From UBA3206 sp964548855 (GTDB lineage: Bacteria > Bacillota_I > Bacilli_A > Acholeplasmatales > Anaeroplasmataceae): 64,000 nt of DNA. The stretch covers positions 1 through 64,000 of the forward strand of contig CAZJSR010000007.1 in NCBI GenBank assembly GCA_964548855.1. The letters are read 5' to 3'. Below, piece by piece: positions 43,366 through 49,585 of this stretch. Below the pieces are notes generated by a model, which worked only from the letters and a program-made list of their open reading frames with translations, ran no database searches and had not been told where the DNA came from. The first letter of the stretch is position 1. Every line of letters begins with the position of its first letter. The translations under genes and the position numbers were made by a program.

Positions 43366-43980
43366 TTATCCTTCTTTCTTACTTTTAGCCTCATTATATG
43401 AAAAAACACAACCGCAATAATCTTGTCTATAAAGATTATATTCTTTACTTAATTTAATACTATTTTTATAACCTTCTTCTTTTTTAAAATCTGAATATAA
43501 AAAATTAATTTGATATTTCTCTTCAAGTAAATAACCTATTTGATTTATCCACTCTGAATTTTTATAAGGACTTATAGATAAAGTGGTTGTAAAAAAATCA
43601 TAACCTAATTTTTTCGCCATTTTAGCCGTTTTTTCTAATCTAAGTTTATAACATTCATAACATCTTAAAGAATGCTCTCCAAGATGTTCAAGTCCTTTTA
43701 CTGAATCATAATAATCTTTTTCATTATATCCATTTGAAATGATCTTAATATTTTCATCTATTTCTTTACATAATCTTTTTTGTTCTAAAAGCCTGTATTC
43801 AAACTCGCTTTTAGGATATATATTATCGTTTGAATAAAAAATATCAATATCAAAATATTCCTTTAAAAATAATATAGTATGAGAGCTACATGGCGCGCAA
43901 CAACTATGAAGTAATAATTTAGGTTTAATCTTAAGTGTATTTAAATATTTTTTTAATTCTTTATAATTATTTAACACCAC
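43366..43980 (-). CDS. queH: Epoxyqueuosine reductase QueH
   Basis: 204 aa. Family signature LLLHSCCAPCSSHTI near the N-terminus, then YYDSVKGLEHLGEHSLRCYECYKLRLEKTA, FTTTLSISPYKN and a final RQDYCGCVFS, giving the Cys/Asp cluster ligands of QueH (DUF208). It carries out the last step of queuosine formation in tRNA in place of QueG. The start is probably GTG, with AGGAG 7 nt upstream; an ATG 4 nt earlier is in another frame. Confidence 0.93.
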   Translation of the reverse strand: MVLNNYKELKKYLNTLKIKPKLLLHSCCAPCSSHTILFLKEYFDIDIFYSNDNIYPKSEFEYRLLEQKRLCKEIDENIKIISNGYNEKDYYDSVKGLEHLGEHSLRCYECYKLRLEKTAKMAKKLGYDFFTTTLSISPYKNSEWINQIGYLLEEKYQINFLYSDFKKEEGYKNSIKLSKEYNLYRQDYCGCVFSYNEAKSKKEG

Positions 43981-44019
43981 ATTTCATCTCCTATCATTAT
44001 AATTATATAATAATTATAT

Positions 44020-44049
44020 AAAAAAAAATAGCCTTATTGATATGGCTAT
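44020..44049 (-). terminator. Terminator after flavoprotein gene
   Basis: ATAGCC (44028-44033) pairs with GGCTAT (44044-44049). On the minus strand it is followed by TTTTTTTT. Confidence 0.85.
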
Positions 44050-44558
44050 TCTTCATTTTCTAGATATTGGAAAATTTCTGCAATTATCACTTTATGATAA
44101 TCACGATTAGGGTAATTAATATCAATTAATGATTTATCAATAAAATCTTCTTCTTTAATATCACCTACATATAATTTTTTAAGTTTAAAAACATGAGTTG
44201 CTTCTTTAGCATAATAAATATCAGCATCAACATCATATATCGGTGTTAAATTAATACTTTCAAATTTATTAATTCCTTTACCACTAATTCTTCCAGCATT
44301 CATCAATTCATCCTTATACTTTCCTGAGAAAAAAGATAGCGTAAATTTTTCATTTTCATTTAAAAACTTCATTGTATATCTTTGAGGACGAACAAATAAA
44401 ATAGCTACTTTTTTATTCCATAGTACTCCAAGACCACCCCAAGATACGGTCATTGGATTAAAACCATTCTTTCCTCCAGCTGTAATCAAGGCCCAATCTT
44501 GACCTATTTCATTAAAAACATTCTTATTATAATCTAAATTTATATTCTTCTTAATCAT
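44046..44558 (-). CDS. Flavin reductase family protein
   Basis: 170 aa. Split-barrel flavin-binding pattern: WALITAGGKNGFNPMTVSWGGLGVLWNKKVAILFVRPQRYT, then FTLSFFSGKYKDEL. Typical of the flavin reductase-like family used as FMN-dependent reductases. I chose the ATG at 44558 with GAGG just upstream; the longer frame starts at a GTG overlapping the CPBP stop. It is the last gene before a strong terminator. Confidence 0.85.
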   Translation of the reverse strand: MIKKNINLDYNKNVFNEIGQDWALITAGGKNGFNPMTVSWGGLGVLWNKKVAILFVRPQRYTMKFLNENEKFTLSFFSGKYKDELMNAGRISGKGINKFESINLTPIYDVDADIYYAKEATHVFKLKKLYVGDIKEEDFIDKSLIDINYPNRDYHKVIIAEIFQYLENEE

Positions 44559-44566
44559 TTCATACC

Positions 44567-45325
44567 TCACACAAATATCATTATTACTGCACCTAAATTA
44601 TTTATAACATGTGCAATTAATGTATAATATATATTTTCTTTAGAATAAGTATATATACCGCCTAACATTAAACCACTAGATAAATAAGGAATAAGCATTA
44701 TAAACCACTTATAACTAAACGTAGTTGATAACATATGTGGTAATGCAAATGCTATAGCTGATATTATAATAGGTACATATTTTTTATAACCACTGCATAA
44801 ATTAAATATCGCTTTTCTAAAGATTAATTCTTCAATTAAAGGACCTAATATAACAACAAATATAATCATTTGCGGAATATAACATTTATAAGAAAATGCA
44901 TTTTCTATTATACTTTGGTTTTCACTTACTCCTATTTTAGTTGTCAAAAAATCAACGAGAATAACTACTAAATAAAAAACAATTCCTAAAGAAATAGATA
45001 ATATTACATTCTTTTTTAAATTACTTTTATATTTTTTTAAATCTATAATTAATACTTTATACATTAAAACCAATAAAAAAATCGCACATATTACATAAAT
45101 CAGTAAATTTCCATAAACATTAATACCTGTTGCGATTTTATTTAATCTTTGATCTATTGTAGACTCTTCCATCGCCTCAAGTAAAACCTTATAATCATAT
45201 AGTGTTTCAGTTGAAACAATTTTAGTTATAACCATTAAAATTATAGTTCCAACTAAATAAAAAACTCCAATGTATACAAATATCGCATATAATGATTTTC
45301 TTTTTATTTCTTCTAATTCTTGCAT
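44567..45325 (-). CDS. CPBP-family intramembrane metalloprotease
   Basis: 252 aa with about seven helices. The three conserved motifs of the CAAX-protease/Abi family are present: PLIEELIFRKAIF (EExxxR), FALPHMLS (FxxxH) and LIAHVINNLG (HxxxN). It is a membrane-embedded glutamate-type protease whose substrate is unknown. I chose the ATG at 45325, preceded by GTGGTGAT. An extended -10 lies between it and spoVAE, so it may be transcribed separately from the sporulation genes. Confidence 0.88.
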   Translation of the reverse strand: MQELEEIKRKSLYAIFVYIGVFYLVGTIILMVITKIVSTETLYDYKVLLEAMEESTIDQRLNKIATGINVYGNLLIYVICAIFLLVLMYKVLIIDLKKYKSNLKKNVILSISLGIVFYLVVILVDFLTTKIGVSENQSIIENAFSYKCYIPQMIIFVVILGPLIEELIFRKAIFNLCSGYKKYVPIIISAIAFALPHMLSTTFSYKWFIMLIPYLSSGLMLGGIYTYSKENIYYTLIAHVINNLGAVIMIFV

Positions 45326-45344
45326 AAAAATAATCACCACGATA

Positions 45345-45353
45345 ATTATATCA
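45345..45353 (-). promoter_or_regulatory. Extended -10 element before CPBP gene
   Basis: Minus-strand TGA-TATAAT (hexamer 45345-45350) about 20 nt upstream of the ATG; no clear -35. Confidence 0.5.
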
Positions 45354-45358
45354 CATTA

Positions 45359-45709
45359 TTAACTTTTTGGTTTAAAAATAATTCCAATAATGATGCTTAA
45401 AACAAGTGTCCATACAATTCCAGATGAAGTTAAATTAAAAATATTATTACTTAAACCTAAAAATCCTTCCTTTAAAGCTCCATTAAATGCACCATGTACT
45501 AAACTATGTCCAAAACTTGTGATTGGCAAAAAAGCTCCAGCTCCTGCAATATTAATAAGTTTGTCATAAAATGAAAAAAAATCCAAGAATGTTCCTAATA
45601 TAACAAATAGTACCGTAATATGACCAGGTGTTAATTTAAAAATATCTAAAATTAATTGACCTATTAAACAAATAATTCCACCTACTAAAAACGCATATAA
45701 AAATATCAT
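45359..45709 (-). CDS. spoVAE: Stage V sporulation protein AE
   Basis: 116 aa. Four hydrophobic segments and the family pattern IFLYAFLVGGIICLIGQLILDIFKLTPGHI, then GAFLPITSFGHSLVHGAFNGALKEGFLG. Part of the SpoVA channel that moves dipicolinic acid into the forespore and out at germination. I chose the ATG at 45709, which overlaps the spoVAD stop (ATGA) and has GGAGG 7 nt upstream. It shares a motif layout with SpoVAC, as usual. Confidence 0.93.
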   Translation of the reverse strand: MIFLYAFLVGGIICLIGQLILDIFKLTPGHITVLFVILGTFLDFFSFYDKLINIAGAGAFLPITSFGHSLVHGAFNGALKEGFLGLSNNIFNLTSSGIVWTLVLSIIIGIIFKPKS

Positions 45710-46707
45710 TCTATAACCTCCAATAAAACCGCATGACAAATTGTAGGAAGGCTTTCTTTTTGAAGCATAATGTCACTATTCATAAGTGCCCCTGTAGCGC
45801 AAAGTAATACTTTCTTATACTTTCCTTCTAACATTTCTTTAATAACAAATCCATATCCAACAAGCCCCATAGATGCACATCCAGATCCTCCTGCCATAAT
45901 CGCCTTATTTTGTGATTTATAGTAAATCATATTTCCACAATCATTATAGTTTTTAATAATTCCATATTTCTTAGTTAATGCTTTATAAACAATCTCACTG
46001 CCATAAAACGATAAATCTCCAGTAAGTATTAAATCAATATCACTTGGTTTCATGTTAAAATCATTAAAAAAATCAAAGATTGTTTCAATCGCAGCTGGTG
46101 CCATTGCACGGCCCATATCTAAAGGGTCATTAAATCCTACATCTATCACTCTTCCTAATGTAGCCTTAGTAATCTTAATTTTAGACTTTTTGTTAGTAAG
46201 TATAAAAGATACAGCTCCTGTTGTAGTAAATGTTTGACTCTCCTTTCTTGCACCTCCATATTCAATAGGATTTCTAAACTGTCTTTCACTTGTTAGATTA
46301 TGACTAGATGTAACTCCTAAAATATAATTTGCATAATTAGCTTCTAAATAAACGGCTGCGTTTATTGTTATTAACATACTATTAGAACAAGCTCCATATA
46401 ACCCTACAAAAGGAATATTATAATCTCTTATTGTATAATTAGAAATAACATTTTGATTGACTAGGTCACCAGCCATTACAATATCTATATCCTCTTCAGT
46501 TAGATCACTTTTCTTTAAAACTTGATTAATCGCGTCATGCTGCATCATTATCTCTGCTTTTTCAAAACTAGACTCATCTAGACTATAATCTTCATAATGC
46601 TTATCAAAAAATGAACCAAGTTTACCTTCATATTCTAAAGAACCACATACTGTATATGTATTTAGAACATATACATTTTCAAATTCAAAAGATTTCATTT
46701 TTTTCAT
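45706..46707 (-). CDS. spoVAD: Stage V sporulation protein AD
   Basis: 333 aa thiolase-fold protein without the catalytic role. Visible blocks: YLEANYANYILGVTSSHNLTSERQFRNPIEYGGARKESQTFTTTGA and the MAGGSGCASMGLVGYGFV segment near the end. In Bacillus SpoVAD binds dipicolinic acid on the outer face of the inner spore membrane. Overlaps spoVAC by 4 nt (ATGA). Confidence 0.95.
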   Translation of the reverse strand: MKKMKSFEFENVYVLNTYTVCGSLEYEGKLGSFFDKHYEDYSLDESSFEKAEIMMQHDAINQVLKKSDLTEEDIDIVMAGDLVNQNVISNYTIRDYNIPFVGLYGACSNSMLITINAAVYLEANYANYILGVTSSHNLTSERQFRNPIEYGGARKESQTFTTTGAVSFILTNKKSKIKITKATLGRVIDVGFNDPLDMGRAMAPAAIETIFDFFNDFNMKPSDIDLILTGDLSFYGSEIVYKALTKKYGIIKNYNDCGNMIYYKSQNKAIMAGGSGCASMGLVGYGFVIKEMLEGKYKKVLLCATGALMNSDIMLQKESLPTICHAVLLEVIE

Positions 46708-47150
46708 AGTAAAAACACCAAATATCTTATAAGCCCAACTAAATACGCAAAAAAAACGCCTAACACAATCACTGCACCACTTAACTTAAAAGCATTCGCA
46801 CCTATTCCTAATATAAATCCTTCAGGATTATACTCCATTGCAGATGATACTGTTGCGTTTGCAAATCCAGTAATTGGAATAACACTACCACATTTAACAA
46901 CTTGCCCTATTTTATCATAAATCCCTAACGCACTTAAAATTGCTGATATTAAAACCATAATTCCTACTGTACATGTTCTTAAATCAGTCTCATCAAAATT
47001 AGAACATCTGCTAAATATGTAATATATTATTTGTCCAATAAGACAAATAACACCACCTCCTAAAAATGCCATTAATGCATTTTTAAATATTACTTTATAA
47101 TCTCTTTTTACTTTTAACATCTCTTTATATTCTTTTTTATTATAATACAA
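46704..47150 (-). CDS. spoVAC: Stage V sporulation protein AC
   Basis: 148 aa from a probable TTG at 47150. Helices with AFLGGGVICLIGQIIYYIF, then VKCGSVIPITGFANATVSSAMEYNPEGFILGIGANAFKLSGAVIVLGVF, the SpoVAC/AE-type pattern. It is a mechanosensitive channel component of the dipicolinate transporter. GAGGTGATT lies upstream of the TTG but is embedded in a hairpin (47155-47191). It starts 46 bp after spoIIAB, where sigF is normally found. An in-frame ATG 10 codons later is an alternative start. Confidence 0.9.
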   Translation of the reverse strand: MYYNKKEYKEMLKVKRDYKVIFKNALMAFLGGGVICLIGQIIYYIFSRCSNFDETDLRTCTVGIMVLISAILSALGIYDKIGQVVKCGSVIPITGFANATVSSAMEYNPEGFILGIGANAFKLSGAVIVLGVFFAYLVGLIRYLVFLL

Positions 47151-47191
47151 AAAAATCACCTCATATTTAATTTGTCCATAATGAGGTGATT
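47150..47191 (-). promoter_or_regulatory. Hairpin with T-run enclosing spoVAC ribosome binding site
   Basis: AATCACCTCAT (47155-47165, plus strand) is a perfect 11-bp inverted complement of ATGAGGTGATT (47181-47191), loop 15 nt. On the minus strand the descending arm is followed by TTTTT and then the TTG start. It fits both an intrinsic terminator/attenuator and an RBS-sequestering hairpin. Confidence 0.7.
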
Positions 47192-47196
47192 CTATA

Positions 47197-47616
47197 CTAC
47201 AACTTATATTTCCATTTCTTTAAAACACTAACCTTTGTCCCCTTACCTAATGTACTTTCAACATTAAATTCATCGCTAAATATTTCCATAATAGTAAATC
47301 CTAAGCCGCTTCTATCATTACAAGATTTTGTTGAGTACATCGGAGTTAGAGCTAAATCTATATCACTTATTCCAAATCCTTCATCTATTATATCAATAGA
47401 TATTCCATTTTCATCATCAACTATATCTAATCTGACCTTTTTACTAATATCATTTTCATAACCATGAATGATTGAATTAGTAACACCTTCACTTATTATT
47501 GTTTTAAGTTCATTTAATAAAGTTATTGTAGGATTATATTTAGTGGCTATTACACTTACTAAATTTCTTGCGACTTGTACATTTGAAACATCTGCATCTA
47601 ATAATATTGTTATCAT
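47197..47616 (-). CDS. spoIIAB: Anti-sigma F factor SpoIIAB
   Basis: 139 aa GHKL-type serine kinase. N box SEGVTNSIIHGYEN, G1 box IDIIDEGFGISD, then LTPMYSTKSCNDRSGLGFTIMEIF with the GLGF nucleotide loop. These match SpoIIAB rather than RsbW. It holds sigma F inactive and phosphorylates SpoIIAA. The ATG overlaps the spoIIAA stop (ATGA). The sigma factor it should bind is not encoded next to it. Confidence 0.93.
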   Translation of the reverse strand: MITILLDADVSNVQVARNLVSVIATKYNPTITLLNELKTIISEGVTNSIIHGYENDISKKVRLDIVDDENGISIDIIDEGFGISDIDLALTPMYSTKSCNDRSGLGFTIMEIFSDEFNVESTLGKGTKVSVLKKWKYKL

Positions 47617-47966
47617 CTATTATCTCCTAAAAACCATCTTGCACTATCTTCATTTTCCCTTAAAGTACAAATTTTCACTAATCCTGATAACATAATTATT
47701 TTCTTTACATTATCATTTAAATTACATAATATTATTTTTCCATTTCTTTTTTTGAGTTCTTCATATCTACCTAAAATAAGACCTATCCCACTCGAATCCA
47801 TAAATTCTAATTCTTTCATATTTAATACTAAATTTTCAATCTCATATTTTTTTATCATATTTGTTAATCTATTTCTCACTTCATTAATAGTTGATTCATC
47901 TAACTCCCCAATTAATCTTGCGAAAATAGTATTATGACTAATATTCATATTAATACGAATCCCCAT
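47613..47966 (-). CDS. spoIIAA: Anti-sigma F factor antagonist SpoIIAA
   Basis: 117 aa STAS-domain protein. The phosphorylated Ser lies in LEFMDSSGIGLILGRY (the SSG pattern, about residue 58), and the C-terminus has a KIIMLSGLVKI helix. Unphosphorylated, it frees sigma F from SpoIIAB. RBS AAGGAGG precedes the ATG. It leads the sporulation operon; a Spo0A-box-like sequence lies upstream. Confidence 0.93.
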   Translation of the reverse strand: MGIRINMNISHNTIFARLIGELDESTINEVRNRLTNMIKKYEIENLVLNMKELEFMDSSGIGLILGRYEELKKRNGKIILCNLNDNVKKIIMLSGLVKICTLRENEDSARWFLGDNR

Positions 47967-47986
47967 ATTTATTCCTCCTTAATTTG

Positions 47987-48025
47987 AGTATAAATCAAAA
48001 AAATTAAAATTAGATTTTTTCGACA
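47987..48025 (-). promoter_or_regulatory. spoIIAA promoter region with Spo0A-box-like site
   Basis: On the minus strand, TGTCGAA (48019-48025), an exact 0A-box core, lies 26 nt upstream of a -10-like TATACT (47987-47992) that lacks a recognisable -35. That is a spoIIG-like arrangement. No clear sigma-H promoter was seen. Confidence 0.55.
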
Positions 48026-48129
48026 TAACTTCTAAATCTTTTTAGAATATTTTTTTTAAAAATCGCTAATAATATAAATAATGCACACTAAATATGTCAT
48101 TATTTATATTAATTTATACTGTATTAAAT

Positions 48130-48158
48130 TTGCATTAATTCTAAATATTATTTATAAT
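48130..48158 (+). promoter_or_regulatory. SigA-type promoter for M18 aminopeptidase
   Basis: -35 TTGCAT (48130-48135), 17-nt spacer, -10 TATAAT (48153-48158). Confidence 0.85.
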
Positions 48159-48179
48159 ATAGATATTGGAGGTAATTTT

Positions 48180-49544
48180 ATGTATAGTAAAAACGCATGG
48201 AATAAATATAGCCAAGAAGACATTAAAAATGTAATGGATTTTAATGAAGACTATAAATTATTCATAACAAAAGGAAAAACAGAAAGACTTTGTGTAGAAC
48301 AAGCTATTAATTTATTAAAAGCCAAAGGATTTAAAGAATTAGATACTTTGGATACTTTAAAAAGTGGTGACAAAGTATATAAAACAAACATGGGAAAGAA
48401 TATAATTGCCTATGTTATCGGAAAGAAAGAAATTAAAGAAGGAATTAGAATTTTAGGTGCACATATAGATTCACCAAGATTAGATTTAAAACAAAATCCT
48501 TTATATGAAAATAACGGTTTCGCTTTACTTGATACACATTATTATGGTGGTGTTAAAAAATACCAATGGGTAACAATACCTTTAGCTTTATATGGTGTTG
48601 TTTGTAAAAAAGATGGTAGCGTTATAAACGTAAATATCGGAGATAATCCAGGTGATCCTGTATTCGGAATTAGTGATTTATTAATCCATTTATCTCAAGA
48701 TCAACTTACAAAAACTGCCGCAAAAGTAATTGAAGGTGAAAATTTAGATGTTACTGTAGGTAATATGCCATTAGATGATAAATCTAAGGATGCTGTAAAA
48801 GCTAATATATTAAAACTTTTAAAAGAGAAATATGATATAACTGATGAAGACTTCTTATCATCTGAAATTGAAGTTGTACCTGCTGGGGAAGCTCGTGATT
48901 ACGGACTTGATAGAAGTATGGTGGCAGGATATGGTCACGATGATAGATCTTGTGCTTATACTTCTTTAAGAGCTTTATTAGATATTGAAAATCCAGAATA
49001 TACTTCTTGTTGTATATTAGTAGATAAAGAAGAAATAGGTTCTGTCGGTGCGACAGGGGCTGAAAGTTATTTCTTTGAAAATACTATTATAGAAATATTA
49101 AGTAAACAAGGATATAATTCTATCCTAGATTTAAGAAAAACTCTTGAAAAATCATCTATGTTATCAAGTGATGTTTCTGCAGGATTTGATCCTTTATTCC
49201 CTGAGGTAAATGATTCAAAGAATTGTGCATACCTAGGAAACGGTATTGTATTTAATAAATATACAGGTTCTCGTGGAAAGAGTGGTTCAAATGACTGTAT
49301 GCCTGAATACTTCGCTTGGATTAGAAACATTATGGACGATAATGATATTAACTTCCAAACTGCAGAACTTGGTAAAGTAGACCAAGGTGGTGGAGGTACT
49401 ATCGCATATATTTTAGGTAATATGAATATGAATGTCGTAGATGCAGGTGTTGCGGTACTTAATATGCACGCGCCAATGGAAATTGTTTCAAAAGCTGATA
49501 TTTATGAAGCATATAAAGCATATAAAGTATTTCTTACTAAATAA
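48180..49544 (+). CDS. M18-family zinc aminopeptidase
   Basis: 454 aa. Metal-binding and catalytic motifs: GAHIDSPRLDLKQNPLYE, GYGHDDRSCAYTSL, VDKEEIGSVGATGAES and the C-terminal NMHAPMEIVSKADIYE. A tetrahedral aminopeptidase of the DNPEP/LAP4 family. It removes N-terminal residues from peptides in the cytoplasm. I chose the ATG at 48180 because TTGGAGG lies just before it and the promoter lies between it and a longer frame starting at 48081. Confidence 0.95.
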   Translation: MYSKNAWNKYSQEDIKNVMDFNEDYKLFITKGKTERLCVEQAINLLKAKGFKELDTLDTLKSGDKVYKTNMGKNIIAYVIGKKEIKEGIRILGAHIDSPRLDLKQNPLYENNGFALLDTHYYGGVKKYQWVTIPLALYGVVCKKDGSVINVNIGDNPGDPVFGISDLLIHLSQDQLTKTAAKVIEGENLDVTVGNMPLDDKSKDAVKANILKLLKEKYDITDEDFLSSEIEVVPAGEARDYGLDRSMVAGYGHDDRSCAYTSLRALLDIENPEYTSCCILVDKEEIGSVGATGAESYFFENTIIEILSKQGYNSILDLRKTLEKSSMLSSDVSAGFDPLFPEVNDSKNCAYLGNGIVFNKYTGSRGKSGSNDCMPEYFAWIRNIMDDNDINFQTAELGKVDQGGGGTIAYILGNMNMNVVDAGVAVLNMHAPMEIVSKADIYEAYKAYKVFLTK

Positions 49545-49551
49545 AAAAAAC

Positions 49552-49581
49552 AAAAAGCCAAAATTTTAAATTTGGCTTTTT
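49552..49581. terminator. Bidirectional terminator, aminopeptidase / ABC exporter
   Basis: AAAAGCCAAA (49553-49562) pairs with TTTGGCTTTT (49571-49580), with A-run and T-run on either side. Confidence 0.88.
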
Positions 49582-49585
49582 ATTT

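Noticed and set aside
47150..47199. Remnant of sigF between spoIIAB and spoVAC
   Set aside because: Only 46 bp are present, taken up by a hairpin and RBS; no sigma-like peptide in any frame.
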